Assembly: GCF_010384365.1 (NCBI RefSeq)
Contig: NZ_CP048397.1
Location: 3,348,001-3,412,000 of the forward strand
Reading direction: 5' to 3'
Source: Streptomyces sp. S4.7
Lineage (GTDB): Bacteria; Actinomycetota; Actinomycetes; Streptomycetales; Streptomycetaceae
DNA: 64,000 nucleotides
In this document: positions 1 to 10,394 of the stretch, piece after piece
Layout: every line of letters begins with the position of its first letter
How positions within the stretch are numbered: the first letter of the stretch is position 1
The notes under the pieces: model-generated
The model's database searches: none
Seen by the model: the letters and a program-made list of their open reading frames with translations, nothing else
Told to the model about the DNA's origin: nothing
Program-made: the position numbers and the translations under genes

Positions 1-100
1 TCGCGTGCGTCAACACCCGATTCGAAAAGCCCAGTCGAACCATCCCTCGGCCGGGTGACTAAATGTCGCCAAATCATCACTGACCGCTACGCTCGCCTCC

Positions 101-523
101 GTGACCCACACTGCCCGCCGAATCGGCCGAACTCTCGCCCTCGTACTGCCCGTCGTCCTCGTCCTCTCCGGAACCCTGGCGGTCGCGACCGTCCCGTGGG
201 CGGCGAAGAACTCCGAGGCACAGATCCTCACCGCCTCCTCGGACAAGGCGTCCGTACGCGCCAAGTCCCGCGCCCCGCAGGACGTTCTCCGCGACAAGCT
301 GCTCGTGGAGCTTCAGGAGAAGGACCCGGGGATCGCCCTGACCCACCTCCAGCGCCAGATCGAGGAGCGTCCCTCGCTCGCCAAGCACTGCATGTCCCTG
401 GCCCGCGCGCTCGGCCGCGCCGCTGTCGCGCACTACGGACCCACCCGCGCGCAGTCGTTCTCCCGACCCGTGTGCGACACCTCGTTCGCCTACGGGGTCT
501 CCCAGCAGACCGCGGGGCACTGA
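101..523 (+). CDS. Putative secreted or membrane-anchored protein, function unknown
   Basis: A 140-residue protein starting at GTG. Residues 1-30 hold a basic start (TARRIGR) and a hydrophobic stretch (LALVLPVVLVLSGTLAV), so it is a signal peptide or N-terminal anchor. The mature part is about 105 residues, mostly helical and charged, with two cysteines (near residues 98 and 124) that could pair outside the cell. I recognise no domain. It ends 38 bases before the nucleotidyltransferase gene on the same strand and may share its transcript. The reading frame has typical Streptomyces third-position GC, so I judge it real. Confidence 0.7.
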   Translation: MTHTARRIGRTLALVLPVVLVLSGTLAVATVPWAAKNSEAQILTASSDKASVRAKSRAPQDVLRDKLLVELQEKDPGIALTHLQRQIEERPSLAKHCMSLARALGRAAVAHYGPTRAQSFSRPVCDTSFAYGVSQQTAGH

Positions 524-561
524 GCAGCGCCTCCCCGACCGCCCCGCCTATCGTTCACGGC

Positions 562-1278
562 ATGATGACGTTTCCGACGCAGGCCGTGGTCCTCGCGGGC
601 GGCCAGGGATCGCGGCTGCGCCCGTACACCGACGACCGTCCGAAGCCGATGGTCGAGATCCCCGGGACGGGGACCCCGATCATCGGCCATCAACTTGCCT
701 GGCTGGCCGCCGAGGGCGTCACGGACGCCGTCGTCTCGTGCGGCCATCTCGCCGAGGTGCTCCAGGAGTGGCTGGACTCGTCGCAACTCCCGCTGCGTGT
801 CACGACCGTGGTGGAGAAGGAGCCGCTCGGCCGCGGCGGTGGTCTCAAGTACGCCGCCGCACGGCTGCCCGAGCCCGAGCACCCCTGGTACGCCACCAAC
901 GGCGACATCTGGACGCGTTTCTCGCTGCGCGAGATGGCCGCGTTCCACGCCGAGCGCGATGCCACCGCGACGCTCGCCCTCGCCCGGCCGCGGATTCCCT
1001 GGGGGGCCGTGGAGACCGACGAGTTCGGCCATGTGCTGGACTTCATCGAGTCGCCGCCGTCGCCGTATCTGATCAACGCGGGTGTGTACGTGTTCTCGTC
1101 GGAGTTCGCGGGTCTGCTGCCCGACCGGGGCGACCACGAGCGGACGACCTTTCCCCGGCTGGCGCGCGAACGTCGGCTGGCGGGCTTCCCGCTGCCGCAG
1201 GGCGCGTACTGGCGGGCCATCGACACCGCGAAGGACCTCACCGAGGCGGCCAAGGAGCTGGCGACCGCCGCGCGTTGA
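562..1278 (+). CDS. NDP-sugar pyrophosphorylase / mannose-1-phosphate guanylyltransferase-like nucleotidyltransferase
   Basis: A 238-residue nucleotidyltransferase that should transfer an NMP group to a sugar 1-phosphate in the cytoplasm. The N-terminus carries the family signature VVLAGGQGSRLRPYT followed by PKPM, the nucleotide-binding loop. A central NGD motif (about residue 113) is the usual metal- and sugar-binding aspartate, and a G-V-Y-V-F segment follows. It is shorter than bifunctional ManC/GlmU proteins and has no C-terminal left-handed helix or cupin, so it is a stand-alone catalytic domain. The frame is open further upstream, but the ATG-ATG at 562 begins directly before the conserved core. 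The sugar substrate cannot be told from sequence. Confidence 0.85.
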   Translation: MMTFPTQAVVLAGGQGSRLRPYTDDRPKPMVEIPGTGTPIIGHQLAWLAAEGVTDAVVSCGHLAEVLQEWLDSSQLPLRVTTVVEKEPLGRGGGLKYAAARLPEPEHPWYATNGDIWTRFSLREMAAFHAERDATATLALARPRIPWGAVETDEFGHVLDFIESPPSPYLINAGVYVFSSEFAGLLPDRGDHERTTFPRLARERRLAGFPLPQGAYWRAIDTAKDLTEAAKELATAAR

Positions 1279-1280
1279 CG

Positions 1281-1352
1281 TTCCCCCGGCCGTTCCCCCG
1301 GTCTTTCCCGCTGAGTTCCCGTCGCCCCTCCCCCGGCCGCTCCCCCGGCCGC
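1281..1352 (+). repeat. C-rich short repeats (CCCCCGGCCG)
   Basis: Just after the nucleotidyltransferase stop, the motif TTCCCCCGGCCG or TCCCCCGGCCGC occurs four times, twice in direct tandem (1329-1352). The strand is strikingly rich in C. Such a stretch in the 3' RNA could serve as a Rho loading site, but this is inference. Confidence 0.5.
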
Positions 1353-1480
1353 TTCCCTCGCGTTCGACGCCGGATGCCGGCGCGGCGCGCTCCTGGCGGG
1401 GCCTGACGGGCGCCGGGGCACCCTGTACACCCCTCGGAGCCGTACCGGGCGCCTCAGGCCCGCAGACGGGCGCACAGCAC

Positions 1481-1529
1481 ACGTACGAGGGCGGCCACCC
1501 GATCCCGCCGGGTGGCCGCCCTCGTACGT
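1481..1529. terminator. Bidirectional hairpin terminator between convergent genes
   Basis: A perfect 20-bp inverted repeat (1481-1500 with 1510-1529) and a 9-base loop lie between the plus-strand nucleotidyltransferase and the minus-strand DoxX gene. There is no long U-tract, as is usual in Streptomyces. The stem ends within 30 bases of the DoxX stop codon. Confidence 0.85.
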
Positions 1530-1552
1530 GTTCCGGTCGTCGCCGCGTCGCG

Positions 1553-3289
1553 TCAGCCGAGCAGGCCGCCGATCGGGTTCTTGGCGCCGCCACCGCCGCC
1601 GCCGGACGAGCCGCCCTCGCCGCCCGTGGTGCCGCCGCCGTCACCTCCGCCGCCCGTGGTGCCGCCACTGCCCGTCGAGCCGCCGCTCGTCGCGGGGCCC
1701 TGGCTGCTGGACGGCGGTGGTGCCTGCTGCTGTGACGTCTGCGGGGGGGCCTGGCCGGTGCCCTGGGACTGGCTGGGCTGCCCGCTCGCGCCGGTCCGGC
1801 CGGGCTCGCGGGCCGGGTTCCGGCCCGGCGTCGACTGCTCGGCCGCCGGACCGCTGGTCTGGCCGGCGGTCGGCGCGGCGCTGCCGCCGTTCTGCCGGGC
1901 CTCTCCGGTGGGCGAGCCCGACGCGCTGCTCTTGCCGGACTTCTGCGGGAGCGGCGAGCCGGGGAGCTGGTTGACCGGGTTGTTCGGTCCGGGCACGGTC
2001 ACCATGTCCGTGGACCGTACGGCGCCGCCGAGCATGGAGCCGATGAGCAGCGTCAGACCGATGACCACGGTCGCGACGACCGCGCCCCGGCGCAGTACGC
2101 GGCGCCGCAGCTCCCGGAGGGGGGAGCGCGGGCCGAGCTTGCGCCAGGCCTCGCCGGCCAGGCGCCCGTCCACGGAGTAGACGGGGGCGCCCGCGATGAT
2201 CAGCGGGGACCAGGCGGCCAGGTAGATGATGTCGGGCGCGTCGTAGACGGGGACGGTGCGCCAGCTGACGGTGAGGATCAGCGCGGCCGAGAGCAGCGCA
2301 CCGAAGCAGGCGGCGAGCCGCTGCCAGAGGCCGAGGACGGTGAGCACTCCCGCGACGACCTGGAGGAAAGCGACGCTGAGTCCGGCGCCGACGGGGTGCG
2401 AGAGGGCGAAGTCGCGCAGTGGTTCGGCGAGCGCCCACGGCTGGAGCGAGGTGAGCCAGGTGACCATGGAGCCGCGCTTGCCGCCGTCGAAGTAGACGGG
2501 GTCGCAGAGCTTGCCCATGCCCGCGTAGACGGAGATGAGTCCGAGGAAGACGCGGAGCGGCAGGAGCACCACGCCGAGGTTCATACGGCGACCCGGGTAG
2601 TAGGCGTGCCGTACGGCGGCGTCCGCCGCCGAGTGGTCCAGGCGCTCCCCGCGCGGGTCGTCGTCGTAGTCGGGACCGTCGTAGCCACGACGCTCGCGTT
2701 CGTAGTCGCGCTCGTATTCGAGGTCGTCGCGGTCGTCGTGCCCGCCGCGGTGGCGCGCGCCGCCCGCCCCGTACCTGTCGTACTCCGGTGCGTCGTACGC
2801 GCCCACGGCCTGCCGCATGGGAGGCAGCAGGGGGGCGCCGGACCCGGCGCCCCCGCCGCGGTGCGGTACGCGCGGGGTCGGCATCGTGTCGTCGCCCAGG
2901 TCGATGCGCGGGATGACCTGGGTGGAGCCCCCGACCCCCGCTTCGTAGGGGCTGCCCGGCGCGTCGGCGAGGGCCGCGCCCGCGGCGGTCGCCGAGGAGT
3001 TCCGCACGGCCTGGAGGAGCCCGGTGGCTCCGAGGTCGCCCGGCTCCGACCTGCCGCTCCAGACGACGGGGGCCCGGCGGCGGGCCGCGCCTCCGGGGCG
3101 GCTCATCGCGGGGATCCGCGCGGTGTCCGCCGTGGCGCGTACGGGGCTGGGGCGCTGGCTCGTTGCGAGCTTCACCCGAAAGCTGGCGTGGTTCACGATG
3201 ACCTGCGCGGGATCGCAGTCCACCTTGACCATGCTCAGCGGGGGCTGTTCGTCGAACCCGGGCCGGGGCGTTCTGGTGTCCACACTCAT
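1553..3289 (-). CDS. DoxX family membrane protein with long disordered tails
   Basis: A 578-residue protein. Residues 1-230 are polar and low in complexity, including an acidic/Arg/Tyr region. About residues 240-400 form a four-helix DoxX-like membrane domain (LRVFLGLISVYAGMGKL and three further hydrophobic segments), followed by one more helix near residues 415-435. The last 140 residues are Pro/Ser/Gln-rich and end in a Gly/Ser-rich tail. DoxX proteins are quinone-linked or redox-linked membrane proteins of mostly unknown role; the tails probably lie outside the membrane. It starts at ATG, 150 bases downstream of rlmB on the same strand. Confidence 0.8.
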   Translation of the reverse strand: MSVDTRTPRPGFDEQPPLSMVKVDCDPAQVIVNHASFRVKLATSQRPSPVRATADTARIPAMSRPGGAARRRAPVVWSGRSEPGDLGATGLLQAVRNSSATAAGAALADAPGSPYEAGVGGSTQVIPRIDLGDDTMPTPRVPHRGGGAGSGAPLLPPMRQAVGAYDAPEYDRYGAGGARHRGGHDDRDDLEYERDYERERRGYDGPDYDDDPRGERLDHSAADAAVRHAYYPGRRMNLGVVLLPLRVFLGLISVYAGMGKLCDPVYFDGGKRGSMVTWLTSLQPWALAEPLRDFALSHPVGAGLSVAFLQVVAGVLTVLGLWQRLAACFGALLSAALILTVSWRTVPVYDAPDIIYLAAWSPLIIAGAPVYSVDGRLAGEAWRKLGPRSPLRELRRRVLRRGAVVATVVIGLTLLIGSMLGGAVRSTDMVTVPGPNNPVNQLPGSPLPQKSGKSSASGSPTGEARQNGGSAAPTAGQTSGPAAEQSTPGRNPAREPGRTGASGQPSQSQGTGQAPPQTSQQQAPPPSSSQGPATSGGSTGSGGTTGGGGDGGGTTGGEGGSSGGGGGGAKNPIGGLLG

Positions 3290-3439
3290 CTAACCGAGTG
3301 ACTTGTGTTTAGGACACTGCCTTGACGGCCGGTAAATGTCCGAGACCCGTCAAGAGTGGCGGCACGGGGACATTTGTACGAAGGGTGCCCCGCACCGTAC
3401 CGGCGCGGGGCCCGTCGCCGGGCCCGCGCCCCCGGCCGC

Positions 3440-4390
3440 TCAGCCGCGCCGGCGGGCCGCCTCGTACAGCACCACACCGGCGGCGACGCCCGCGTTCAGC
3501 GATTCGGCGCCGCCCGGCATCGGGATCCGCACGCGGTAGTCGCAGGTCTCGCCGACCAGCCGGGACAGTCCCTTGCCCTCGCTGCCGACCACGATCACGA
3601 CGGGGCCGCCGAGCGCCGGGAGGTCGCCGACCTCGGTGTCGCCGTCGGCCGCCAGACCGACGACGGTCAGACCCGCCTTCTGGTAACTCTCCAGCGCGCG
3701 GGTGAGGTTGGTGGCGCGGGCGACGGGCGTACGGGCGGCGGTGCCGGCCGAGGTCTTCCACGCGCCGGCGGTCATTCCGGCGGCGCGCCGCTCGGGCACG
3801 ACGACGCCGTGACCGCCGAAGGCGGTGACGGAGCGGACGACGGCGCCGAGGTTGCGCGGGTCGGTGATGCCGTCGAGCGCGACGATCAGCGGGTCCTCGC
3901 CGTCGTCGAAGGCGGCGGCGGCCAGGTCCTCGGGGTGCGCGTACTCGTACGGCGGGACCTGGAGCACCATGCCCTGGTGGTTGAGGCCGTTGGTCATGCG
4001 GTCGAGCTCGGGCCGGGGGGCTTCCATCAGGTGGATGCCGCCGCGGTCGGCGGCGAGCTGAAGGGCCTCGCGCACGCGCTCGTCGTTCTCGATGTACTGC
4101 TGTACGTAGAGCATCGTCGCCGGTACGCCGTCGCGCAGCGCCTCGAAGACCGGGTTGCGGCCGACGACCATCTCGCTGGTGCCCTTGCCGCCGCGCCGGG
4201 TGACCTGGCGTCGGGCGGTCAGCTTGGCCTTGGCGTTGGAGACACGGTTCTGCACATGGCCCTTGCGGGCGGACGCGGGCGGCGTCGGGCCCTTGCCCTC
4301 CAGGCCGCGGCGTCGCTTGCCACCGCTGCCGACCTGCGCGCCCTTCTTGTTGGACGTGCGGCGGTTCCTGCGTTGGCTGTTCCCGGCCAT
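3440..4390 (-). CDS. rlmB: 23S rRNA (guanosine-2'-O-)-methyltransferase RlmB-like (SpoU/TrmH family)
   Basis: A 316-residue SPOUT methyltransferase expected to place a 2'-O-methyl group on a guanosine of 23S rRNA using SAM. Residues 1-70 are a basic Lys/Arg-rich extension typical of actinobacterial members. A substrate-binding domain follows (from about residue 75, [11 protein letters not shown]). The catalytic trefoil-knot domain carries motif 1 (N180-L-G-x-V-V-R186), motif 2 (GSEGKGLS, 269-276) and motif 3 ([11 protein letters not shown], 289-299). It lies about 190 bases downstream of cysS on the same strand, an order conserved in actinobacteria. The exact target nucleotide is inferred from the family. 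Confidence 0.9.
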   Translation of the reverse strand: MAGNSQRRNRRTSNKKGAQVGSGGKRRRGLEGKGPTPPASARKGHVQNRVSNAKAKLTARRQVTRRGGKGTSEMVVGRNPVFEALRDGVPATMLYVQQYIENDERVREALQLAADRGGIHLMEAPRPELDRMTNGLNHQGMVLQVPPYEYAHPEDLAAAAFDDGEDPLIVALDGITDPRNLGAVVRSVTAFGGHGVVVPERRAAGMTAGAWKTSAGTAARTPVARATNLTRALESYQKAGLTVVGLAADGDTEVGDLPALGGPVVIVVGSEGKGLSRLVGETCDYRVRIPMPGGAESLNAGVAAGVVLYEAARRRG

Positions 4391-4517
4391 GACCTACCTG
4401 TTTCGTTGCTTTCGTCGGTTCGTGAGAACTTCACTTCGTTCACGCGAGTGTGCCGCCCGGCGGCCGGACAGCACAATCGAGGCCCCGGTCGGGGCCCCGC
4501 GGCACCCGGTCCGCCCG

Positions 4518-4566
4518 GCGCCTCCTCTTCAGGAGGCCGTCCCGCGCCTCCCCTTCAGGAGGCCGT
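4518..4566. repeat. Tandem pair of small hairpins between cysS and rlmB
   Basis: A 23-base unit occurs twice with a 26-base period (4518-4540 and 4544-4566) and a single difference. Each copy folds into a stem (GCCTCC...GGAGGC) with a 4-base loop. On the minus-strand transcript they lie directly after the cysS stop, so they could trim or partly terminate the cysS-rlmB message. Confidence 0.6.
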
Positions 4567-4580
4567 GGTGTTCGCCCCGC

Positions 4581-5999
<1,419 letters not shown>

Positions 6000-6125
6000 G
6001 CGACAAGGGTAGTGCTCCGGAGGCAGTGCACCGGGCCCCTTGGGGGCACGGGACACCGAAGCGTGACGTTGGGCGCCTCGGACGGCCCTCGTGAGGGGCG
6101 GTCCGGACGGCAGTCCGCGCACGGT

Positions 6126-6157
6126 CCGGGCACTGTCCGTCATCGGACAGTGCCCGG
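6126..6157. terminator. Hairpin terminator downstream of the PPOX gene
   Basis: A perfect 14-bp stem (6126-6139 with 6144-6157) and a 4-base loop, 16 bases after the end of the minus-strand PPOX gene. No U-tract is present. It would separate the ispDF-PPOX transcript from cysS. Confidence 0.8.
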
Positions 6158-6173
6158 TGGCGTCCGGAGGGCG

Positions 6174-6578
6174 TCAGATGCGGCCGACGACCTTCCGGGG
6201 GGTTATCCGGACGACCACGCGCTCGTCGTCCTGGGCCGCGTTCGGGTTGAACTCGCCGTACGTTTTCCCGACGTACTTCACGGCCAGCTCGTCGATGAGC
6301 TCCTGTCCGCCCTCCGTGGTGAGGGTGGCCGACCCGCGGATCTCGGCGTACGAGTACGGGGCGTCGAAGGGCTGGAGCATGACCGTCACCCTCGGGTCGC
6401 GCCGCAGGTTCTCCTCCTTACGACGGCCGACGGTCGTCGAGATGAGGATGTCGTCGCCGTCGCGCTTCACCCATACCGGCGACACCTGGGGGCTGCCGTC
6501 GGGCTGGATGGTGGCGATCGCGACGAAGACGGGGCTGTCCAGGAGCTCCTTGAGCTTCTCGGAGAGAGCGACTGCCAT
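6174..6578 (-). CDS. PPOX-class split-barrel flavin/F420-binding protein
   Basis: A 134-residue pyridoxamine-5'-phosphate-oxidase-fold protein. It shows the family pattern: an N-terminal helix, then VFVAIATIQPDGSPQVSPVW, then ILISTTVGRRKEENLRRDPRV, which is typical of TIGR-type F420-dependent PPOX enzymes of actinobacteria. These bind FMN or F420 and reduce unsaturated or heme-related substrates; the substrate here is unknown. An AAGGAAGG ribosome site stands 6-13 bases before the ATG at 6578, which decides the start. It lies downstream of ispF on the same strand, with a strong hairpin after it. Confidence 0.85.
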   Translation of the reverse strand: MAVALSEKLKELLDSPVFVAIATIQPDGSPQVSPVWVKRDGDDILISTTVGRRKEENLRRDPRVTVMLQPFDAPYSYAEIRGSATLTTEGGQELIDELAVKYVGKTYGEFNPNAAQDDERVVVRITPRKVVGRI

Positions 6579-6749
6579 CGATGCTGCCTTCCTTGGGAGG
6601 GGATGCACGCGGGGTGCACGGAAGGGGTACGCGCGGTACGCGTACCCCTCGATCCTTCTCAACCGACGTGGGCCGTCCGGTATTTCGGGTCGGGCGACTC
6701 GAAATCGGCGGGCCGTCCGCCACGACCCGGCGGGCATCCGCGCGAGCGT

Positions 6750-7262
6750 TCAGCCGGCGCGCACCAGCAGCGCCGTGGCGATCGCGGCCAGGCCCTCGCC
6801 GCGCCCCGTCAGCCCCAGCCCGTCGGTGGTCGTGCCGGACACCGAGACGGGCGCGCCGACCGCTTCCGACAGCGCCTTCATGGCCTCGTCGCGGCGCTTG
6901 CCGATCTTCGGCCGTACGCCGATGACCTGGACGGCGACGTTGCCGATGACGAAGCCCTCGGCGCGGACGATCCTGGCCGCCTCCTTGAGGAGGGTGACGC
7001 CGGAGGCGCCCGACCACTCGGGCCGGGAGGTCCCGAAGTGCGCGCCGAGGTCTCCGGCGCCGGCCGCGGAGAAGAGCGCGTCACAGGCGGCGTGGGCGGC
7101 GACGTCGCCGTCGGAGTGGCCGGCCAGACCGTAGCCGTCGTTCTCGGGGCCGTCCCAGAGCAGACCGGCGCACCACAGCTCGCGCCCGGCCTCGAAGGCG
7201 TGCACGTCGGTGCCGATGCCGATCAGCGGCAGAGCGGGGAGCGGTGCGGACTCAGAACCCAT
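6750..7262 (-). CDS. ispF: 2-C-methyl-D-erythritol 2,4-cyclodiphosphate synthase
   Basis: A 170-residue enzyme of the MEP isoprenoid pathway that cyclises CDP-ME 2-phosphate to MEcPP with release of CMP. The metal-binding DxH (D19-V-H21), the GHSDGD motif (48-53) and the C-terminal [14 protein letters not shown] are all present. The start codon lies inside the end of ispD (11-base overlap), so the two are translationally coupled. The trimer-forming fold and length are standard. Confidence 0.95.
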   Translation of the reverse strand: MGSESAPLPALPLIGIGTDVHAFEAGRELWCAGLLWDGPENDGYGLAGHSDGDVAAHAACDALFSAAGAGDLGAHFGTSRPEWSGASGVTLLKEAARIVRAEGFVIGNVAVQVIGVRPKIGKRRDEAMKALSEAVGAPVSVSGTTTDGLGLTGRGEGLAAIATALLVRAG

Positions 7263-7998
7263 CGTTGGCCCTCCTGCGGGCGAGTACGGCCTCGGCTAGC
7301 ACCAGGTCCAGCGGCCGGGTCACCTTGAACGCCTCCTCGTGGCCCGGCACGACCACGACGGGCACGCCGAGCTGCTCGACGAGCCCGGCGTCGTCCGTGG
7401 CGCCCTGGCCGGCGAGCGGCACCGTCAGGTGCGCGCGTACGAGCGTGTCCCGGTCGAAGCCCTGCGGGGTCTGTACGGCCCGCAGTCTGGCGCGCTCGGG
7501 GGTGGCGACGACGGGCTCCGGCTGGTCCTTCCCGCCGGGCTCGACCTCTTTGACGGTGTCGGCGAGCGGCAGGGCGGGGACGACGGCGGGCGCTCCGGCC
7601 CGTACGGCGTCGACCACCGCGTCCACGGTGTCGACCGGCACGAGCGGCCGTGCCGCGTCGTGGACGAGGACGGTGGTGATGTCGTCCGGCAGGGCCTCCA
7701 CGCCGAGCCGTACGGACTCCTGGCGGGTCTCGCCGCCGGGTACCACGAGATAGTCGGTGCGCGTGGGCAGCGAGTGCTCGTCGAGGAGCAGCTTCACCGC
7801 CCCCGCGTCGTCGGGCGGGGCCACCACGACCACGAGGGAGACCGCGCGGGAGGCCGCCATGGCCCGTACCGCGTGGACCAGCATCGGGGTGCCGCCCAGG
7901 GTGCGGAGCGCCTTGGGGGCGCCGGGGCCGAGCCGTATGCCACGGCCCGCCGCGGGGATCACGGCGGCGGTGCGGTGTGGGCTCGATTCGTCTGACAT
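7252..7998 (-). CDS. ispD: 2-C-methyl-D-erythritol 4-phosphate cytidylyltransferase
   Basis: A 248-residue MEP-pathway enzyme that joins CTP and MEP to give CDP-ME. The N-terminal nucleotide-binding stretch ([12 protein letters not shown]...PKAL), the [12 protein letters not shown] motif and the HDAARPLV motif are intact. I prefer the ATG at 7998 because a GGAG ribosome site lies 8 bases upstream; a GTG nine bases earlier is the alternative. It overlaps ispF by 11 bases. carD lies 475 bases upstream on the same strand. Confidence 0.95.
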   Translation of the reverse strand: MSDESSPHRTAAVIPAAGRGIRLGPGAPKALRTLGGTPMLVHAVRAMAASRAVSLVVVVAPPDDAGAVKLLLDEHSLPTRTDYLVVPGGETRQESVRLGVEALPDDITTVLVHDAARPLVPVDTVDAVVDAVRAGAPAVVPALPLADTVKEVEPGGKDQPEPVVATPERARLRAVQTPQGFDRDTLVRAHLTVPLAGQGATDDAGLVEQLGVPVVVVPGHEEAFKVTRPLDLVLAEAVLARRRANDGF

Positions 7999-8457
7999 CG
8001 GTTGCACTCCGGCAGGTTTGTTTCCTCGGCCGACATGGGTATGGCCTCAGCGTGCCGGGCGCGGCGCCTTGACCGGACCCTTCCGTGACACTGGTTGAGA
8101 CCAGCTGCGCCAGCTGCCCGGGCCCGGCACACCAGGATCGGGCGCAGGCGCGTGTGCCGGATTCGAGTACGGATACGGGGACTGCGGGGGAAATTCGGTT
8201 GTGACGTGGTGTCACATCCGAGTAGATCTTAGGGCCGGACGAGGCTCGTGAAGAGGTCCCGCCGGAGAGATTTTCACCTGCTGGGTTCTCTGCCGACTCC
8301 TCCGGGCATGCCGCAGTGCCCGGCGACACAGCATATGAATCACTGCTGGTCAGCGGGCACCGCGGCATTGATGCCTGATCCTGCTTCACGCCCGGCTGCT
8401 GCTCCGCGTCGGTGCGCGCATGACGCACACATCGACGGCGTACGACAGCCGGGACGT
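7999..8457. other. Intergenic region between carD and ispD
   Basis: About 460 bases with no convincing gene in either strand. It should carry the ispDF promoter. The only structure I see is the small inverted repeat at 8200-8216 and a T/A-richer patch near 8225 (GTAGATCTTAG). Confidence 0.6.
8200..8216. promoter_or_regulatory. TGTGAC-N5-GTCACA inverted repeat upstream of ispD
   Basis: A 6-bp perfect dyad with a 5-base centre, about 200 bases upstream of ispD. It resembles a CRP/FNR-family half-site pair (TGTGA...TCACA), but the spacing is 7 between those 5-mers rather than the canonical 6. A binding site is therefore only a guess. Confidence 0.3.
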
Positions 8458-8473
8458 CCGGGTCAGGACCCGG
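8458..8473. terminator. Short hairpin directly after carD
   Basis: CCGGGTC-AG-GACCCGG is a perfect 7-bp stem touching the carD stop codon on the minus strand. The loop of two bases is tight, so the real fold would open one or two pairs. It is a plausible terminator or 3' stabiliser. Confidence 0.5.
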
Positions 8474-8956
8474 TCAGGACGCGAGGACCTCGTCGAGCAG
8501 GGCCTCGGCCTTGTCCTCGTTCGTGTTCTCCGCGAGAGCCAGCTCGCTCACCAGAATCTGGCGCGCCTTGGCGAGCATGCGCTTCTCACCTGCGGAGAGT
8601 CCACGCTCTCGCTCCCGACGCCAGAGATCGCGGACCACTTCGGCGACCTTGATGACATCGCCGGAAGCGAGCTTCTCAAGATTTGCCTTGTAGCGCCGGG
8701 ACCAGTTCGTCGGCTCTTCCGCGTACGGTGCCCGCAGCACCTCGAAGACCCGGTCCAGCCCATCCTGACCGACCACATCGCGCACTCCGACGAACTCCGC
8801 ATTGTCCGCCGGGACACGAACCGTCAGGTCGCCCTGGGCGACCTTGAGCACCAAGTAGGTCTTGTCCACGCCTTTGATCTGACGAGTTTCGATAGCCTCG
8901 ATCAGCGCGGCCCCGTGATGGGGATAGACCACGGTGTCGCCAACCTTGAACGTCAT
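8474..8956 (-). CDS. carD: CarD-family RNA polymerase-binding regulator
   Basis: A 160-residue protein with the CarD/CdnL order: an N-terminal Tudor-like RNAP-interaction domain (residues 1-60, starting [15 protein letters not shown]) and a helical C-terminal DNA-contacting domain (about 70-160, with [12 protein letters not shown] and W-R-R-E). Family members bind the RNAP beta subunit and stabilise open promoter complexes, especially at rRNA promoters. It heads the row carD-ispD-ispF found in many actinobacteria. Its divergent upstream region is unusually long (600 bases). Confidence 0.93.
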   Translation of the reverse strand: MTFKVGDTVVYPHHGAALIEAIETRQIKGVDKTYLVLKVAQGDLTVRVPADNAEFVGVRDVVGQDGLDRVFEVLRAPYAEEPTNWSRRYKANLEKLASGDVIKVAEVVRDLWRRERERGLSAGEKRMLAKARQILVSELALAENTNEDKAEALLDEVLAS

Positions 8957-9557
8957 GTGACAGGTACCCCTTCCGTGGCTATCCAGGGTAACACGGGAAC
9001 GGCTTGTTCTGAATGGCGTTTTCGCAGGTCAGGGCGCATCTCGGGGCTTGACAACAGCAATAGGAACGTGCTGCGAGCGGCTTCCGGAACGAGGTATTCG
9101 CAGGTGGGAGCGGCTGCGAAGCCGGACAGAAACACACGTGTTCCACCGCCTCGAACCCCGTCACGATGGGCTGAACGTCCACATATGTCTGGTTCCGGAG
9201 GCTGAACTTCCCCTGCTCCGTTCGGATGTCGGTCACACGTACGGACAGAAGTGCGAAGCCAATCCGAATTTGATCACCGGGGGTTTACGAAGCTATCCGG
9301 CGCTATTCGTAAGGAATGTGTGTCGGGTCGGGGAATTGATCACCGGACTTATGTGAACGGCGTACTAAACATGCCGTGGCCACTTACTTTCGCCTCGCTT
9401 AGGCCTCGCTCCCCGGCAGCCTCCGTCGGCGGCCGGGCACCGAAGTGGCGGGTCGGGTGCGGGGCCGTGACGGGGGCTCGGTAACCTGGGCCCGCTGAAC
9501 CAGCGCCAGCCTTCCTCAGCCCGTCCGCACGTCCAAGCCCAAGGAGTTGCCGCCGCC
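8957..9557. other. Long divergent intergenic region between carD and the lipoprotein gene
   Basis: Six hundred bases without a supportable gene. It is locally richer in A/T than its surroundings (for example 9260-9370) and should carry the promoters for carD (leftward) and the lipoprotein (rightward). A repeated TTGATCACCGG motif lies in it. Confidence 0.6.
9270..9346 (+). repeat. Direct repeat TTGATCACCGG, two copies 66 bases apart
   Basis: TTGATCACCGG occurs at 9270-9280 and 9336-9346, each preceded by A/T-rich bases. Each copy contains the palindrome TGATCA. Placement about 210 bases upstream of the lipoprotein start and 315-390 bases upstream of carD suggests a regulator binding pair. 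No known consensus is matched. Confidence 0.45.
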
Positions 9558-10298
9558 GTGAGCCGCAGCCTTCGACGCGGCACCCTCGCCGCGTCTGCCA
9601 TCGCGTTCTCGATCGCCTCGCTCGCCGCGTGCGGTGCCGGCAACGACGCGCAGACGCTCGGCGTCCGACCTGACAACGCCTCGACCTCGATCGGCGACAT
9701 CAGCGTCCAGAACGCCACGGTCGTCACTCAGCCCAAGGCCACCGCCGAAGGCCCCGCCGTCATCACGGCGACGCTCTTCAACAACGGCCGCACCCAGCAG
9801 ACGCTCGACGCCATCACGCTGCCCGGCAGCGGCAACACGGTGAAGATCACCCCGGTCAAGGGCAAGGGACCGCTCACGGTGCCCGCGGGCGCCTCGGTCC
9901 TGATCGGCGGCGAGGGCAACGCCTCCGCCGTGATCGAGACCGGCAACGAGCCCGCGCGCAACGGCGACGCCCAGCGGGTCGTGTTCCAGTTCAGCGAGAC
10001 CGGTGACGTCGCACTCGACGCCTTCGTGGTCCCGGCGACCGGCCCCTTCACGGGCTTCGGCCCGAGCGCGCCGCCCTCGCCGTCGCCCGGCCTCTCGGAG
10101 GAGCCGGGCGACACGGGCTCGGGCTCCCCGTCCGACGGCGCTTCCGGCGCACCCGGCGACGGGGAGACGGACGACGGCGAGGGCGGCGAGTCCGAGGCGC
10201 CCGGCGGCACCGCCGAGGGCGCGGACCAGGGCACCGAGGAGGGCGAGCAGTCGACACCGACGGACGCCGCCTCGGCGTCCTCGGACACGGAGCACTGA
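9558..10298 (+). CDS. Secreted lipoprotein, copper-chaperone-like fold possible
   Basis: A 246-residue protein starting at GTG. The signal peptide ends in a lipobox L22-A-A-C25, so it is lipidated and held on the outer face of the membrane. Residues 35-165 look like a beta-sandwich (alternating hydrophobic strands, TATLFNNGRTQQTLDAI, ASVLIGGEG), resembling DUF461/PCuAC-type domains, but the Met/His copper ligands of true PCuAC are missing. The last 80 residues are Gly/Ser/Asp/Glu-rich and disordered. It stands between carD and the phoRP operon, a conserved position in Streptomyces. Confidence 0.8.
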   Translation: MSRSLRRGTLAASAIAFSIASLAACGAGNDAQTLGVRPDNASTSIGDISVQNATVVTQPKATAEGPAVITATLFNNGRTQQTLDAITLPGSGNTVKITPVKGKGPLTVPAGASVLIGGEGNASAVIETGNEPARNGDAQRVVFQFSETGDVALDAFVVPATGPFTGFGPSAPPSPSPGLSEEPGDTGSGSPSDGASGAPGDGETDDGEGGESEAPGGTAEGADQGTEEGEQSTPTDAASASSDTEH

Positions 10299-10316
10299 GC
10301 AGCCGCCACCGGCAGT

Positions 10317-10362
10317 ACGTGTAGGGGCGCCCACCGGGATTCCGGCGGGCGCCCCTACACGT
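10317..10362. terminator. Bidirectional terminator between lipoprotein gene and phoP
   Basis: A perfect 16-bp stem (10317-10332 with 10347-10362) that can extend by three more pairs after one mismatch. It lies between two convergent genes, 18 bases after the lipoprotein stop and 32 bases from the phoP stop. Confidence 0.85.
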
Positions 10363-10394
10363 GTGACCGCCCATGACGAGTGGGGTCCAGCGGT

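Noticed and set aside
1..100. A gene at the left edge
   Set aside because: The frames there are short and lack coding character; nothing supportable before the GTG at 101.
8997..9021. GGAAC-N17-GTT, similar to a sigma-R promoter
   Set aside because: Spacing is short of the 18-19 usual for sigma-R, and it points to a gene 540 bases away.
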